A stretch of DNA of 64,000 nt from Aplidium turbinatum (taxonomy: Eukaryota; Chordata; Ascidiacea; Aplousobranchia; Polyclinidae): contig OU964934.1 of assembly GCA_918807975.1 (NCBI GenBank), positions 8,308,001 through 8,372,000 of the forward strand, written 5' to 3'. The position numbers and the translations under genes are program-made. Numbering within the stretch: the stretch's first letter is position 1; every line of letters starts with the position of its first letter. Below, piece by piece: positions 1-10,310 of this stretch. Below the pieces are notes generated by a model. It was not told where the DNA came from, searched no databases, and was given only the letters and a program-made list of their open reading frames with translations.

Positions 1-32
1 AGGCTGTCTAATGAAATTCTGTCTGTCTAACT

Positions 33-1218
33 CAGTGGTTCTCAAACTTTTTTTTGTTGCGACGCATCTGGAAAAGTTTTCTGGACTTGCGACGCACCAG
101 CAAATAAAAGTTAACGAGGAAACTTATTATTAAAGTTTTGTTTGTTGATACAACAACAAAAAGCAATGCATATTATTTAATGTGACGTGTGGGCTTGTTT
201 GTTTTTACAGAGTTCATTAAATCTTGGGAGAATTTGTGAAATTGCCACCCGCATTTTTCTTTCAGTGTTTATTGGTGATCGAAATTTGCTTTTTATTACC
301 GCCAAGGCAGAAAATCCTGCTTCACATAAATATGACGTGACATATGGGATAATAATTCGTAGTGCTTTCTTCACCAAAGCTGGATAATCGCCATTCATTG
401 AAATCCAGAAATTTGCCGGATTTCCTGAATTAAACATCCTTTTCAGGAAATTGTCACAAGAAAGGTCAATGTAGGCTTCTTTTTCTTGTGCAGTAAAAGA
501 CAGTGGAGTAGGTTGGACGAAAGGATCACGAATCCATTCGTAGTTTGTTAAATTTTTCGGGAAGTATTTTGCAAATTTCAACTCGAGCTTGGACAAATGT
601 TTCCCAAATAGGCTATATGCTTCACAAATTTGAAGGCAGCGTCATACTTTTCTTTTCAAGCAAATTGGACAAGAAAGTGAAGTATCGAGAGCTTCCAGAC
701 AGGTTTGCTATATCTTCCTTCCACAATAGCAGCTTTTTAACGAATGCTGCAAGTTTATCTGAAATGTCATTTTTATTCGGCCCTTGCATAGAAATGTTCA
801 GTTTGCCGAAGATATCACACAAGTAAAGTAAGCCAATTTCAATAAGAAATTGTTCTGAGCTAAACAATCTGCAAGTGGATTATTTTCTTGCTGCAAAAAA
901 GCCTGAAGTCCATCCACCAATTCGTAGAAGCGTTCAAAGAATTTTCTAAGCGAAAGCCACTTGGATGAAAATTAAAAGAGCAAACTCCGATGCGCTGCAT
1001 TCATTTCTCCACAAAGTTTTTTGAAAACTCTTGACTTCAGTGGGCGTGTTTTAATGAAGTTAACAACTTTGATGACAACTGAAACTACTAATCAAAGGAT
1101 TAACCTCATCTTTATAAGATAAACTGAATTCAGCTACGAAACGAAACTCTTCTGCGACGCCCTTGGAAAATTGAAACGACGCACCAGGGCGTCGCGACGC
1201 ACAGTTTGAGAACTACTG
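33..1218 (-). mobile_element. hAT DNA transposon, internally deleted, ZBED/Charlie-like
   Basis: The ends are inverted repeats beginning CAGTGGTTCTCAAACT (left) and, read on the other strand, CAGTAGTTCTCAAACT (right). Near-identical 8-bp target duplications flank it, gtctaact at 25-32 and gtttaact at 1219-1226. The minus strand holds transposase remnants at 177-596 and 622-867. The first ends in a hAT dimerisation region with the motif YLCEAGFSALAVIKSKFR, typical of ZBED5-like hAT proteins. The second has the upstream segment with LCDIFGKLN. The N-terminal BED finger and most of the RNase-H fold are absent, so this is a non-autonomous relic. Confidence 0.9.
177..867 (-). pseudogene. hAT transposase C-terminal remnant
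   Basis: Two open segments (622-867, then 177-596 reading along the minus strand) in different frames carry the C-terminal third of a ZBED5-like hAT transposase. The clearest part is the dimerisation domain, with YPALVKKALRIIIPYVTSYL followed by the cysteine-containing CEAGFSAL motif. They lie inside the TIR element at 33-1218. A frame break separates the segments and no start region is preserved. I read it as transposon-derived and not as a domesticated host gene. Confidence 0.75.
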
Positions 1219-1226
1219 GTTTAACT

Positions 1227-1904
1227 AACGGATATTCTAACTAATTTGACCATCTGACTCCATTAACCATTTCCACACAATTAGGCTATAACTCTAATTA
1301 TGATTTTTAGTTATCAGAAGGTGGTCATATTAGCCTATATTGTAGGTTTATGACAGAAGTTTAAATTAAACATTACAGGATAGTGAAACTACAGGACAGT
1401 GAAACATTATTACGAATTATTACATTTTAGCAGTCGTCCAAATGTTATATAAAAGTACACAATCGATTTGATGTTTTCTAAGCGGAGCTGAACTGATCTG
1501 ACTGTGTTCTCTCCAAATGTGAGCAAATCACTTTATTTTCTGTTCCCTTTTTCCTACTTACAGTAGGCTACTTCGGGAGCAGTTGCATGGAAAATTACAG
1601 AATCTTTAGGACATTGTATAGGTTAAATCGGTTCACCATAGTTAAAGAAAGGGAAACCTGTTTGATGCAATTAATGGATCGCTACAAAGGGTAGGCTATG
1701 GTTTAGTTTTGAATCTTTATCCTCGGACTGACAAAGCCTTGATAGGTTATTCCTAGTAGTTTCGCATACTTTTAGAGGCTTTGCTTTTGACGCTGGACCC
1801 GTTACCGAGATTGGCAGAGTGAAGTTTTTCGATTGTTGAAGTGTTATTGCCGGAGAATTATTCCATTCACTAGGTGCCTCTGAATGGAGAGCAGTCCTGA
1901 AATG
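1227..1904. other. No gene seen
   Basis: AT-rich sequence between the hAT copy and the SINE head. I see no coding signal, splice-site pair or repeat end here beyond scattered short TAGGCTA words. Confidence 0.5.
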
Positions 1905-1985
1905 TGTGCTCAAGCGCACACCCCGAGAGCCGAACCATCGTCGCGTGATCTTGCTCCGGGCACGTAACCACAGAGCTAACGGGGC
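1905..1985 (-). repeat. tRNA-derived SINE head
   Basis: Read on the minus strand, the stretch begins with a box-A-like TAGCTCTGTGG. About 35 nt downstream is a box-B-like GGTTCGGCTCTC. That spacing and order is a Pol III type 2 promoter. No clear cloverleaf or anticodon stem is visible, so a SINE head is more likely than a tRNA gene. The SINE tail was not delimited. Confidence 0.5.
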
Positions 1986-2039
1986 TTGGGAGATTTTGGA
2001 CCAAGGCCTATGAGAGGGGGGTACGGAGAGAACGGCGTA

Positions 2040-2420
2040 CCCTTGCGGGCCCAGGCCTGTGTTTGTTAGGGGGCCCAAAATTATGGTTTTATAGTTTAAG
2101 CGCAAAAATGTTTGGTTAAAACCATCCTATACGACTGATTTCAAACATAAAAGTTGTTATTCTTTAGTCCTGGGGCCCGTAATGTAGCAAAAGGGCCCAG
2201 AAAGGTAATCGAGTGCTTTGTGAGCAAATTAGGGGCCCAAAGTGGCAATAAAAAGCCCGGGTGTTTTTTGTTTTCTTTAAAACTATTTGACAAAGGTATT
2301 TTCACGCTTATTTCACTTCAAAATGACTTTCGGAGTTAGAGCAGGAGCCGGAGAATACTTTCGGAGCAGGACCGGAGCTGGAGTCAAAAAAAGTGACTTT
2401 TCTCGTTTACCTCTGCTAGT
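2040..2420. repeat. GGGCCC-punctuated repeat, copy 1
   Basis: The block has recurring gggggcccaaaatt-type and ggggcccgtaatgtag-type motifs, followed by a cggagcaggaccggagctgg segment. The same order of motifs recurs at about 6,436-6,960, so it is a dispersed repeat roughly 0.4-0.5 kb long. I do not recognise the family. No protein homology is visible. Confidence 0.6.
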
Positions 2421-2564
2421 GCTGGGCATGTGGCGAATGCAAGAGTTAACCCTATCTGGTATTCGTATCAAAGACACGCGAAAAGCACAAGACGTGGCCG
2501 TTTGGCCACGCCCTGATTAATGGCTTATAACTCAGCCGCTAAATATCGCACATTTGAGAAAATA

Positions 2565-4088
2565 GACCTTTTGCATGACAAACCAACAGAGCGTGACGTT
2601 GGAGTCGTGAACGACTAGCCGCTGTTTGCAATGCTGTGCAATAGAGTTAGTGGCGTAGTTTGCAGGCGAATAAATTGTTTAACGTTTGCTTAAGCTGTTG
2701 TTTTGTGGTCTTTAGAGGCGTGTATCAGTGTTTCAGTATAATTTTCCAGAAAATAAAACTCTTTTAAGTAGTAAACTTAGGCTACAGAAGTGTTAACCTT
2801 CGACCCGTTCTTTACTGTATTGGAAGCGATCTTGCCCGGCAAAGATAGGAAGAATTTCCTGTATTACACAGCTTCAAAAGCTAAGCATGCAAATCAAAAT
2901 GGTGATGCAGTACTTGATGACGATGCTACTTTCGAAATACCTCAAAATGATACAGGAGCACTGCATCTAGGCTACATAGACTAGCGGTGGAAGATGAATT
3001 TTTCTTGGTGTTGATGAAGCTTCGCCTGGGTTTGTTTTATACAGACTTAGGCACAAGGTTTGGTATTACTTCTGCATTCGTACTGTGCACCGTATTTTTT
3101 ATTCATGAATGCATCTCATCTCATGTATTCAAGGTTGATTAGTTTGAACATATTCCGTCATCGTGATGTTTATCATAGCAGCCATGAAGCTAGACTTTAA
3201 AAAGGATTAGTCTACTCAAGCACCATGATCACCATCGACTGCACTGAAGTACGTCTCGAAACACCATCCTCATTTCACCGTCAGTCGCAAACGTACTCGA
3301 ACTATAAAAGTACGAACACTGCAAAGGCATTAGATTAGTGGGAGTTGATCTAAGAAATGGGGCTATTATGTTTGTATCTCAGTTGTAGGCTACACTGGTA
3401 ATGTGAGCGACAAAGAAATATGTCAGAGGAGTGGATGTTTCACCTTTTAAAGCAGAAAATAGCTGCTAATGCACTGCACTTCAATGATGCTGTTATGGCC
3501 GAAAAAAGATTTCTTATAGAAAAAGATTTAGCCTAGATGGTATTGGTCTACATTTGAATATCTCTCCTTTCCTAGGTAGGCCTCAAATGAGTGAAGACGA
3601 TGTGTTGAATACACGAAGTATTGCACGCCATCGCATTGTAGAGAGTGGGCCATAAAAAAAATTCGTCAATTTCACATCTTCGACAGAAAAATACCTGTGA
3701 CTATGCTTGGCATCACCAACGAAGTGTGGTTGGTTTGTTGCATATGTTATGCAGAATGAAAAGAAAATGTTGCAAGACAAGGTAGGCTACCACTAACGTG
3801 ATCCATAATTCCCGGTCAAAATGCACACGCTCCACAATGGCCGTCCTAAATTGCCTTTCCTAGTCTGTTAGCCAACATTATGATTAAAACGAACAAGAAC
3901 TGAAGTGTACCGATAACCTACAACAATTCATAAACACAAAAAATTTACTTTCACCTTCCAGCGACCTCACGCTTGCTTGCAATGACAAGAAACGCCTTCA
4001 TAAACCGTAGAAAACAAGCGATTCTTAACCCTCAGACTCCGCGTAACTCAAACGTCACGCTCTGGTGATTTTGAATGTGCAAAAGGTC
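2565..4088 (+). mobile_element. ISL2EU-like (PIF/Harbinger-related) DNA transposon relic
   Basis: The ends are diverged inverted repeats: GACCTTTTGCA plus CAGAGCGTGACGTT on the left (2565-2605), and the reverse complement of the same pieces at 4045-4088. The + strand between them holds scattered pieces of a DDE_Tnp_4-type transposase. These include an HTH_Tnp_4-like LAVEDEFFLVLMKLRLGLFY near 2,980, then TIDCTEVRLETPSSF near 3,230, and the C-terminal ARHRIV...AIKKIRQFHIF block near 3,620-3,685. Several frame changes and stops interrupt it. Family assignment is from motif recall. Confidence 0.65.
2980..3781 (+). pseudogene. DDE_Tnp_4-type transposase remnant
   Basis: Fragments in all three forward frames follow the order expected for HTH_Tnp_4 plus DDE_Tnp_4 proteins: a helix-turn-helix part, the first catalytic block with D-C-T-E, a SNYKSTNTAKA-like block, GNVSDKEICQRSG, and the region before the last acidic residue. 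The scattered stops and frame changes mean it cannot make a full protein. It lies inside the inverted repeats at 2565 and 4088. Confidence 0.6.
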
Positions 4089-4454
4089 CAAGTCACATGC
4101 TTTTATTTTATATTGTATTTGTTTGTTTTCGAAATAAATGCTTAGTTTGTGTATTCTGAAAACATATGTTGCAAAAAAGCTCTAAAAACACGAATTTTGC
4201 TGTCATTTAGTCATTTTATGTCCGATTTTCTTCGTTCGAATTTTGATTTTGATGATTTGTGAACATTCAAAAAATACTTTGAAACAAATTATTTTTTCTT
4301 ATAATAAATGCAGTATTTTTCATATTCACACTACATCAAGCGGTTTTGAGGTTATTGTGATGAATTGCTTATCCGCAGGTGGTCATGGCTGCTTAGCATC
4401 CTAGTATCTCTCATGACAAATCAAGATGAATGAAAGCATAAAATAGTTGTAGCG

Positions 4455-4906
4455 ATCCCGGCCAGCAAATCATTTTTTTCACATTGATTCAACGTTGGCA
4501 GATTGATTTTCTGGTTGAAATAACTCTAGTTTATCACATTCTTTCCCAGCCAGCAAAATTGGTCCTTTTTTCATTTATTTAACGTCTGCCGACGTCAAAT
4601 CATTGTTGAAAGTGGTTGATTTACTGGCTGGGTTAGAAGTATAGGTAACACGATTTCCAGTCAGCTGTTTTGTCAAGCGTTTCATTTCATAGAGTGTAGC
4701 TTTCATTTTAATCTGCCAAAATGTTTTAGAATCAAAAGAAAAAAAACTTCTTTTTGATACTTTTCAATGTAGCTAAACGTTGAAACGATATAAAAGCCAA
4801 CTTTTCTGCCTGGGCTGCCTGCTTTTTGCTAAATTTCCCAGACAGCAAAACCCGTCATTTTTTAGACTTTGAATCAATGTAAAAATGACGGGTTTGTCTG
4901 TCTGGG
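4455..4906. repeat. Cluster of small palindromic MITE copies
   Basis: One copy at 4545-4632 starts cccagccagcaaaa and ends tactggctggg. Another at 4837-4906 starts cccagacagcaaaacccg and ends gggtttgtctgtctggg. A half copy starts near 4455, and another lies near 4771-4825. The family consensus pairs CCCAGnCnGCAAAA ends with a core reading cattgattcaacgtctg. Other copies lie at 14641-14726, 23994-24071 and 59236-62154. Confidence 0.7.
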
Positions 4907-5865
4907 TTGTTTAACTTGAGTCTGGCAATGTCGAGACAATGTAAGAAAAGTTAATTTTACTTTTCAAGATTCAAAATGAAATGTGCCACAATTCTGGATC
5001 AACACACATCGAATGATAGTGGAGTTATGAAAAATTTAGTTTAGCAAAACACAATGCTCGCTGTTCTGTCGTGAGCAGTCAGGTAGTGCTGACGCCAGGA
5101 AGATCGCTCATTCTCAACTGTACATGTCATGAATGGCAATAACATGCATAGTTTCAACATGTGCTTTGTGCAAAAAGGCTTGTTGCATGATGAGGAACTT
5201 TGCCGAGATTATTTCTTTTTTTGGAATAACCTGTTCCTCTGATGTCGTCTACACATATGGTACAAAACGCTTTGTGGATGGCTGTGGTTGATGATTCGGT
5301 TGTGATTAGCTTTGTTTTTCTTTTTAGAAGTAGCAAAGTGTAAATATTAAACTAAAGTAACGGATCATTCCTAGTTGCCAAAGTTTGCTTTTCATGTTAT
5401 GAACACGTCTTATCTTCGTAAAAACTGGTAAACTTTACTTGCCTTGCAATGACGCAACAAAAACTGCTGGGTTGAGATAAAACGATAAATTGTACTATGA
5501 GTCCCATTGCGTTTCGTTCTTAGTTTTAATGTGTGATTGATGACTTGACTCGCGGTTGACTGCGGCCACTATGTATACAATAATAGAAGCGATGAGTCAT
5601 TTCGATGCCGATTGCCAAAATCTAGGAATTTAGACAAAATTTCTGAACAACCTGTGACAAAATGGTTATTGTGAACCACATAGTGCTCCAAAAATAACAA
5701 AATTAGGTTTAAACGATGGTCAAATGATAAAAAGTAAAACTCAAGAAATATCAGCGTTTTAGGAAAATTCCTTCTATATAAAATTTCAAAACTAGTGAAG
5801 GGCGTGGCCATTTGACCACGTCTGATAACAGGTCGAGTTAATGAAGAAAGGTTAGGATTGATCAG

Positions 5866-6435
5866 ATGATTAACTTGATTTGCCTATGTATTAACAAGAT
5901 TTTATGTTTGAGCCTTGGTAGAGAGCTTGGCTTGTGCCAGATAGGCTACATATAACACTCAGTAACGTTAACGGATTTAACATTAAACACATAAAAAAAA
6001 GCATAAAAAAACTACTAAATCTAACGTTTTCGACACCACATAGTGTCCTCTTCAGAAATAATTACATATAAGCTACATCTAAGAGAAATAAACAAATGAA
6101 TTTAAAAATTTTACATCAAAGATGTAACCTATACAAGCGACACTTCTCAACAGCACCATCAACAACTGACACACGAATTCAATGCAGGATACACAAATTG
6201 GCGAGGGACAGATCACATGATATGCACAACACAAAATAATAATTTTATTGCAGCCTGATACGATTATTGCGCACAGATGTCCAATTCTGCAGTAAAATGT
6301 TGTATGGTGTGTAATACGCCTACGCAAACATTACGCGTTTTGCACAAGACAAAGGGGGCCCGGAGTGAGAGGGGCGCCTGGAATGACTCTTTGTAGCCTA
6401 CCCCTAGTGAAAATTTCTCTCAGAGGCCCTGACCC
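5866..6435. repeat. Duplicated block, copy A
   Basis: This block matches 6989-7552 in the same orientation over essentially its whole length. Shared strings include gtttgagccttggtagagag, cactcagtaacgttaacgga, cgaattcaatg and atttctctcagaggccctg. It also contains acgttttcgacaccacatag followed by tgtcctcttcag. That style of motif is common in Penelope-like retroelements, but I see no RT coding here. The family is uncertain. Confidence 0.75.
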
Positions 6436-6960
6436 TTGAGGGCCCAGGACTGTGATTGTTGGGTGACCTAAAATTGTGATTTTATAGTTTACGCGCAAAA
6501 TTGTTTGGTTAAAACCATCTTAAACGACTAAATTCAAGCATAAAAGTTGTTATTCTTTAGTCCTGGGGGGCCCGTAATGTAGAAAAAGGGCCTGGAAAGG
6601 TAATTGAATGCATTGCGCGCAAATTAGGAGCCCAATGTGGTAATTTAATGCTTTACGTGCAATAATGTTTTGTTAAAAGCACCCTAAATTAAATTATAAA
6701 AGTTGGTTATTCTCTTGTACAGGGGGGCATTATAGTGTAGCAAAAGCATGGTTGAGAAAAACCTGGGCTTTTTTTTAAAAGCCCGGGTATTTTTGAGTTT
6801 TTGTGTTTTTTAAAAACTATTTGAAAACGGTAGTTTCACGTTTATTTCACTTCAAAATGAATTTTGGAGCAGGAGCCGGAGTGAATAGCCTACTGTCGGA
6901 GCAGGAGCGCAGCCGAAGTAAAAAAAAGTGACTTCGTTTACCTCTGCTAGGCATGTGGTG
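6436..6960. repeat. GGGCCC-punctuated repeat, copy 2
   Basis: The motif order is the same as at 2040-2420: a gatttatagtttacgcgcaaaa-like piece, then a ggggcccgtaatgtag piece, then a gagcaggagccggag piece. It sits between the two copies of the 0.57-kb duplicated block. Confidence 0.6.
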
Positions 6961-6988
6961 AATACAAAATTAAGAAAGAAAGTTTCTT

Positions 6989-7552
6989 GGTCAGATGATT
7001 AATTTGATTATGCTTCAACAAAATGTTATGTTTGAGCCTTGGTAGAGAGCTTGACTTGTTGTAACAGATACCGTACGCATAACACTCAGTAACGTTAACG
7101 GATTTAACATTTTTTATTAAACACACACAAAAAAGAAAAAACTACTAAATCCAAAGTTTTCGCCACCACATAGCCTAGCGTCCACATCACAAATAATTAT
7201 AGGCTACATCTAAGTAAAATGAATTTGAAAATTTTACATTAAAGCTGTAGAAGCGACCTTTCAACAGCGCCATCAACAACTGACACACGAATTCAATGTA
7301 GGATACACAAATTAGCGAGGGACAGATCACATTATGCACAACACAAAACACTAAATAATACTTTTATTGCAGCAGCCTGATACGATTATTGCGGACAGAT
7401 ATCCACTTCTGCAGTAAAATGTTGTATGATGTGCTATATGCTTAAGCAAACATCACGCGTTTTGCCCAAGACAAAGGGGGTCCGAAGTGAGAGGGGGGCC
7501 CGGAATGACTCTTCGTACCCCTAATAAAAATTTCTCTCAGAGGCCCTGTTTC
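6989..7552. repeat. Duplicated block, copy B
   Basis: Second copy of the block at 5866-6435, differing by scattered substitutions and small indels. Both end at the same atttctctcagaggccctg string. Together with the intervening repeat, the arrangement is a direct duplication about 1.1 kb apart. Confidence 0.75.
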
Positions 7553-7632
7553 GGACATCCTGATTTCGGACACCCAAAGTCTCCCCACAGCCATGTTTTT
7601 AAGTAAAAGGATTTCTTGCTCATTATATAGGC

Positions 7633-8150
7633 CAGAGATGTACGTATACGCCGCAAATTCTACGCCGTAGACTTGCGGCGTAGACTATTTGTTCACGCTA
7701 ACGCTTACGGCCACATTTTTTTGGATAGTTGTTGCTTGAGGCTACGCCGTAAAGTTTTCATAGTTTTTTAGCGCATAGCGTCAACGCATAGCCTACTTTT
7801 TAAATGTCTTTTTTTCGCTACAACACGCCAATACCTTCCAGCGCTGCAGTTGAAAGAATGTTTTCAATGGACAAAGACATATTGGAACCAAAACGCAGCA
7901 AAATGTCAGATGAACACTTTCAGATGCTTGTGTTTCTTCGTGGAAATTCAAAATAAAACTTGTTTGTTTCGAGTGGTTTATACCGTGTGAATGTTTGGCA
8001 CCTTGCAAACAAAATGAGTTTACGCTAGTGTATGCGCTGACGCCGCCAACTTTTTTTACAAGTTACGTTGACGCATACGCCGTATGGTTTTTCGAACGTT
8101 TGCGTTTACGCTGACGGCGTCAATATTTTTTGTATGCGCGTACATCACTG
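7633..8150 (+). mobile_element. hAT transposon, internally deleted
   Basis: Left end CAGAGATGTACGTATACG; right end, read inverted, CAGTGATGTACGCGCATAC. Imperfect 8-bp target duplications are atataggc (7625-7632) and atataagg (8151-8158). The interior repeats tacgccgtag-like words. A + strand segment at 7825-7956 encodes the last 43 residues of a hAT dimerisation domain (TPIPSSAAVERMFSMDKDIL and on to a stop). Almost all of the transposase has been lost. Confidence 0.85.
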
Positions 8151-8158
8151 ATATAAGG

Positions 8159-9933
8159 CAGATTACTCATCTCATGTTTTTGATCAAATTTTTCTTGATG
8201 TCAGCAGAAAGGTGCAAGGAGTCTCTCGCCTCCGAAGCTAAGTGTCCTCACCTTTCCCACAGTTTAACTACGCTTAGGCCAGAAACAACAAAAAGCATAC
8301 CACAGCTTAAAGCAGACAAAATTTAGAAATTTGCATAGGCTACTAACTTATTTAGGTACTTTTGTGTACCGTTGCAGAAAATTTCTTAGCAATAATTTTG
8401 TTATCACACCATATATTTATGTCTTTCTTAACTTCGATTAGGCCTAGACAAAATAATTAATAATATGCGCTGATAAAGAAAAATAGATGCCTAATAATTA
8501 ACCCATGTTAGAAAGCCAAAGGCCTAATGGCAGTCAAAAGATAGTCTCAAAAGTTCAGCTTACATGCTCAAAGTGTGCACTTGATCACCACTGGAAGAAA
8601 AAACGTAGCAAACTTTCAGCAATCATAGACTAAAACTTAGCCTACAACTTCACCGTGCAAAAAGCACCAAGTTTAATTAATTATTGTTAGACGGGCGTTT
8701 AAACGACTTTGCGTCACTAGCCTACCACAAACTGCAACTTATTCTATAACAGACAAAATAAAACTAATAATCTTAAGAAATCAAACCTTAGCATTACAAA
8801 TGCATGTGGCTTTAAGCATCCCTTCCCATTTTAGAAATCTAACTAGGCTACCAAATTTACATATTTGCCTCAAACTTTTTTCGTTCCCATCAGAGATATG
8901 CAACGACGTAATAGGCTATATGGCTGTTAAAATTCTGCCTTGAACACCTAAGCCTGTGTTAAATCATGCACTGCTTTTTTTGCCACCTTAAAGGTTTTGT
9001 GTTTATTTATTATTCCATAAGTGTTTACTGCCACCCATTATAATGGAGAAACTAATATGAAAAGATTCAGAATTAAAAAAAGAAAGAAGTTCGATAACAT
9101 TTGAAGTTAGTCAACCGTGAAGAATAAATTAATAAAAATCTTAAAGCGCAAGCAAACTGATTTAAAAAAAAGTAGCCTAATTTAAACGATGACAAAAATC
9201 TGGATAATCAAAATAAAAAAAAGTTACCTTAATTTTAACGAGTGTCAGTGAACACCTTGAACACCTGAAATATATGCCATTGGTTGCCAGGTTTTTAAAA
9301 ACGCCATCATTGTACGGAATATACGTTGTTTTTGAAAACATCAACTTTATTTGTAACGTATTTTCGTGACGTCACTGCTATTTCTTTAACTTGCACTCCA
9401 GTTTTCAAAACAGAACAGTTTCAAGTGAATGAATTGCGCAATTTGAGAAACCCGGACCCTTTTCTTTCCATCCTTGATAGCCTACTTTGTAATCTAGAAA
9501 AAATTCAAATTAACTTTTAAAAAAAAAACTTGTTTTTTTTCAAATAGTAATAACAATTTTCACTGCAACTTTAAATAAAAGTTACATATCGCATAAAACT
9601 GAAACACAAAAAGTACCCTAATCAATTCAAGAAAAGCATGAAATTGCTTTTGCGAGAGCAGGCTACAGTATGGAAACTCCCAAAGCTTTTTCGTTTGTGA
9701 CCATTGCAAACTGCCAAAAGACAATTGCATCAGCTAGCTTATGTCTATTTCGTTCCTAAAGTAATATTCCAACTTGCTCCGTGACAATTTCCAATTGATT
9801 TTAATGTCGCACCAAGACAGATCATGTTGCAATCAAAACTTTTCTTCAAATGACAAATCAATGGGAAGAAATTCGAGTTAGGCCGAATAAAAATGATTCT
9901 AAAAACTTTTAAGCAGTTTTGAAAACATAGATA
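8159..9933. other. Intergenic, no gene seen
   Basis: AT-rich, with scattered short open frames that show no domain, codon bias or splice context I can support. No repeat ends were recognised. Confidence 0.5.
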
Positions 9934-9941
9934 GTCTATAG

Positions 9942-10302
9942 CAGGGCTACTCAACTGGCGGACCGCGGTCCAAATCCGGTCCTTCTGGGTGTAGATGATG
10001 GACCTCGTGCTTCTGGAAGAATAACCTCATTGCCACGTTTCAAGGCCTCTTTAAATAGATTTCCACTAGGAGGAAGCAATTTGTTTCTGTGATTATTCTA
10101 GTAACTGGGGAGTTTCGCCCCCCAGACTCCCCAACACTTTAAAAATCTAACCCGAGTTACATTTTACCCCCCAAAAGTGGTTTGGTACTGGTACTAATAG
10201 TGTAACTTTTGTGGTTGTGTGTGAAATTACTTATTCACCGGACCGCTAAAAATATTCAAATGGTCAAACTGGACCTTTGTTAAAATTAGTTGAGTAACCC
10301 TG
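9942..10302. mobile_element. hAT MITE, family 1 copy A
   Basis: A 361-bp element starting CAGGGCTACTCAACTGGCGG and ending in the inverted CAGGGTTACTCAACTAATTT. The flanking 8-bp duplication gtctatag is perfect (9934-9941 and 10303-10310). There is no coding capacity. A second copy of the same family is at 54522-54868. Confidence 0.92.
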
Positions 10303-10310
10303 GTCTATAG

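Larger units (their letters stand above)
2491..5825. repeat. Possible outer inverted-repeat pair enclosing the ISL2EU relic
   Basis: The sequence agacgtggccgtttggccac at 2490-2509 is matched in inverted orientation by the stretch at 5800-5825, which contains ggccatttgaccacgtct. These could be the true ends of a 3.3-kb element, but each motif is itself nearly palindromic, so orientation is ambiguous. I found no target duplication. Confidence 0.3.

Noticed and set aside
1671-2105. A 144-codon open frame on the minus strand
   Set aside because: It runs across the SINE head and the GGGCCC repeat, shows no domain and has no splice or coding support.
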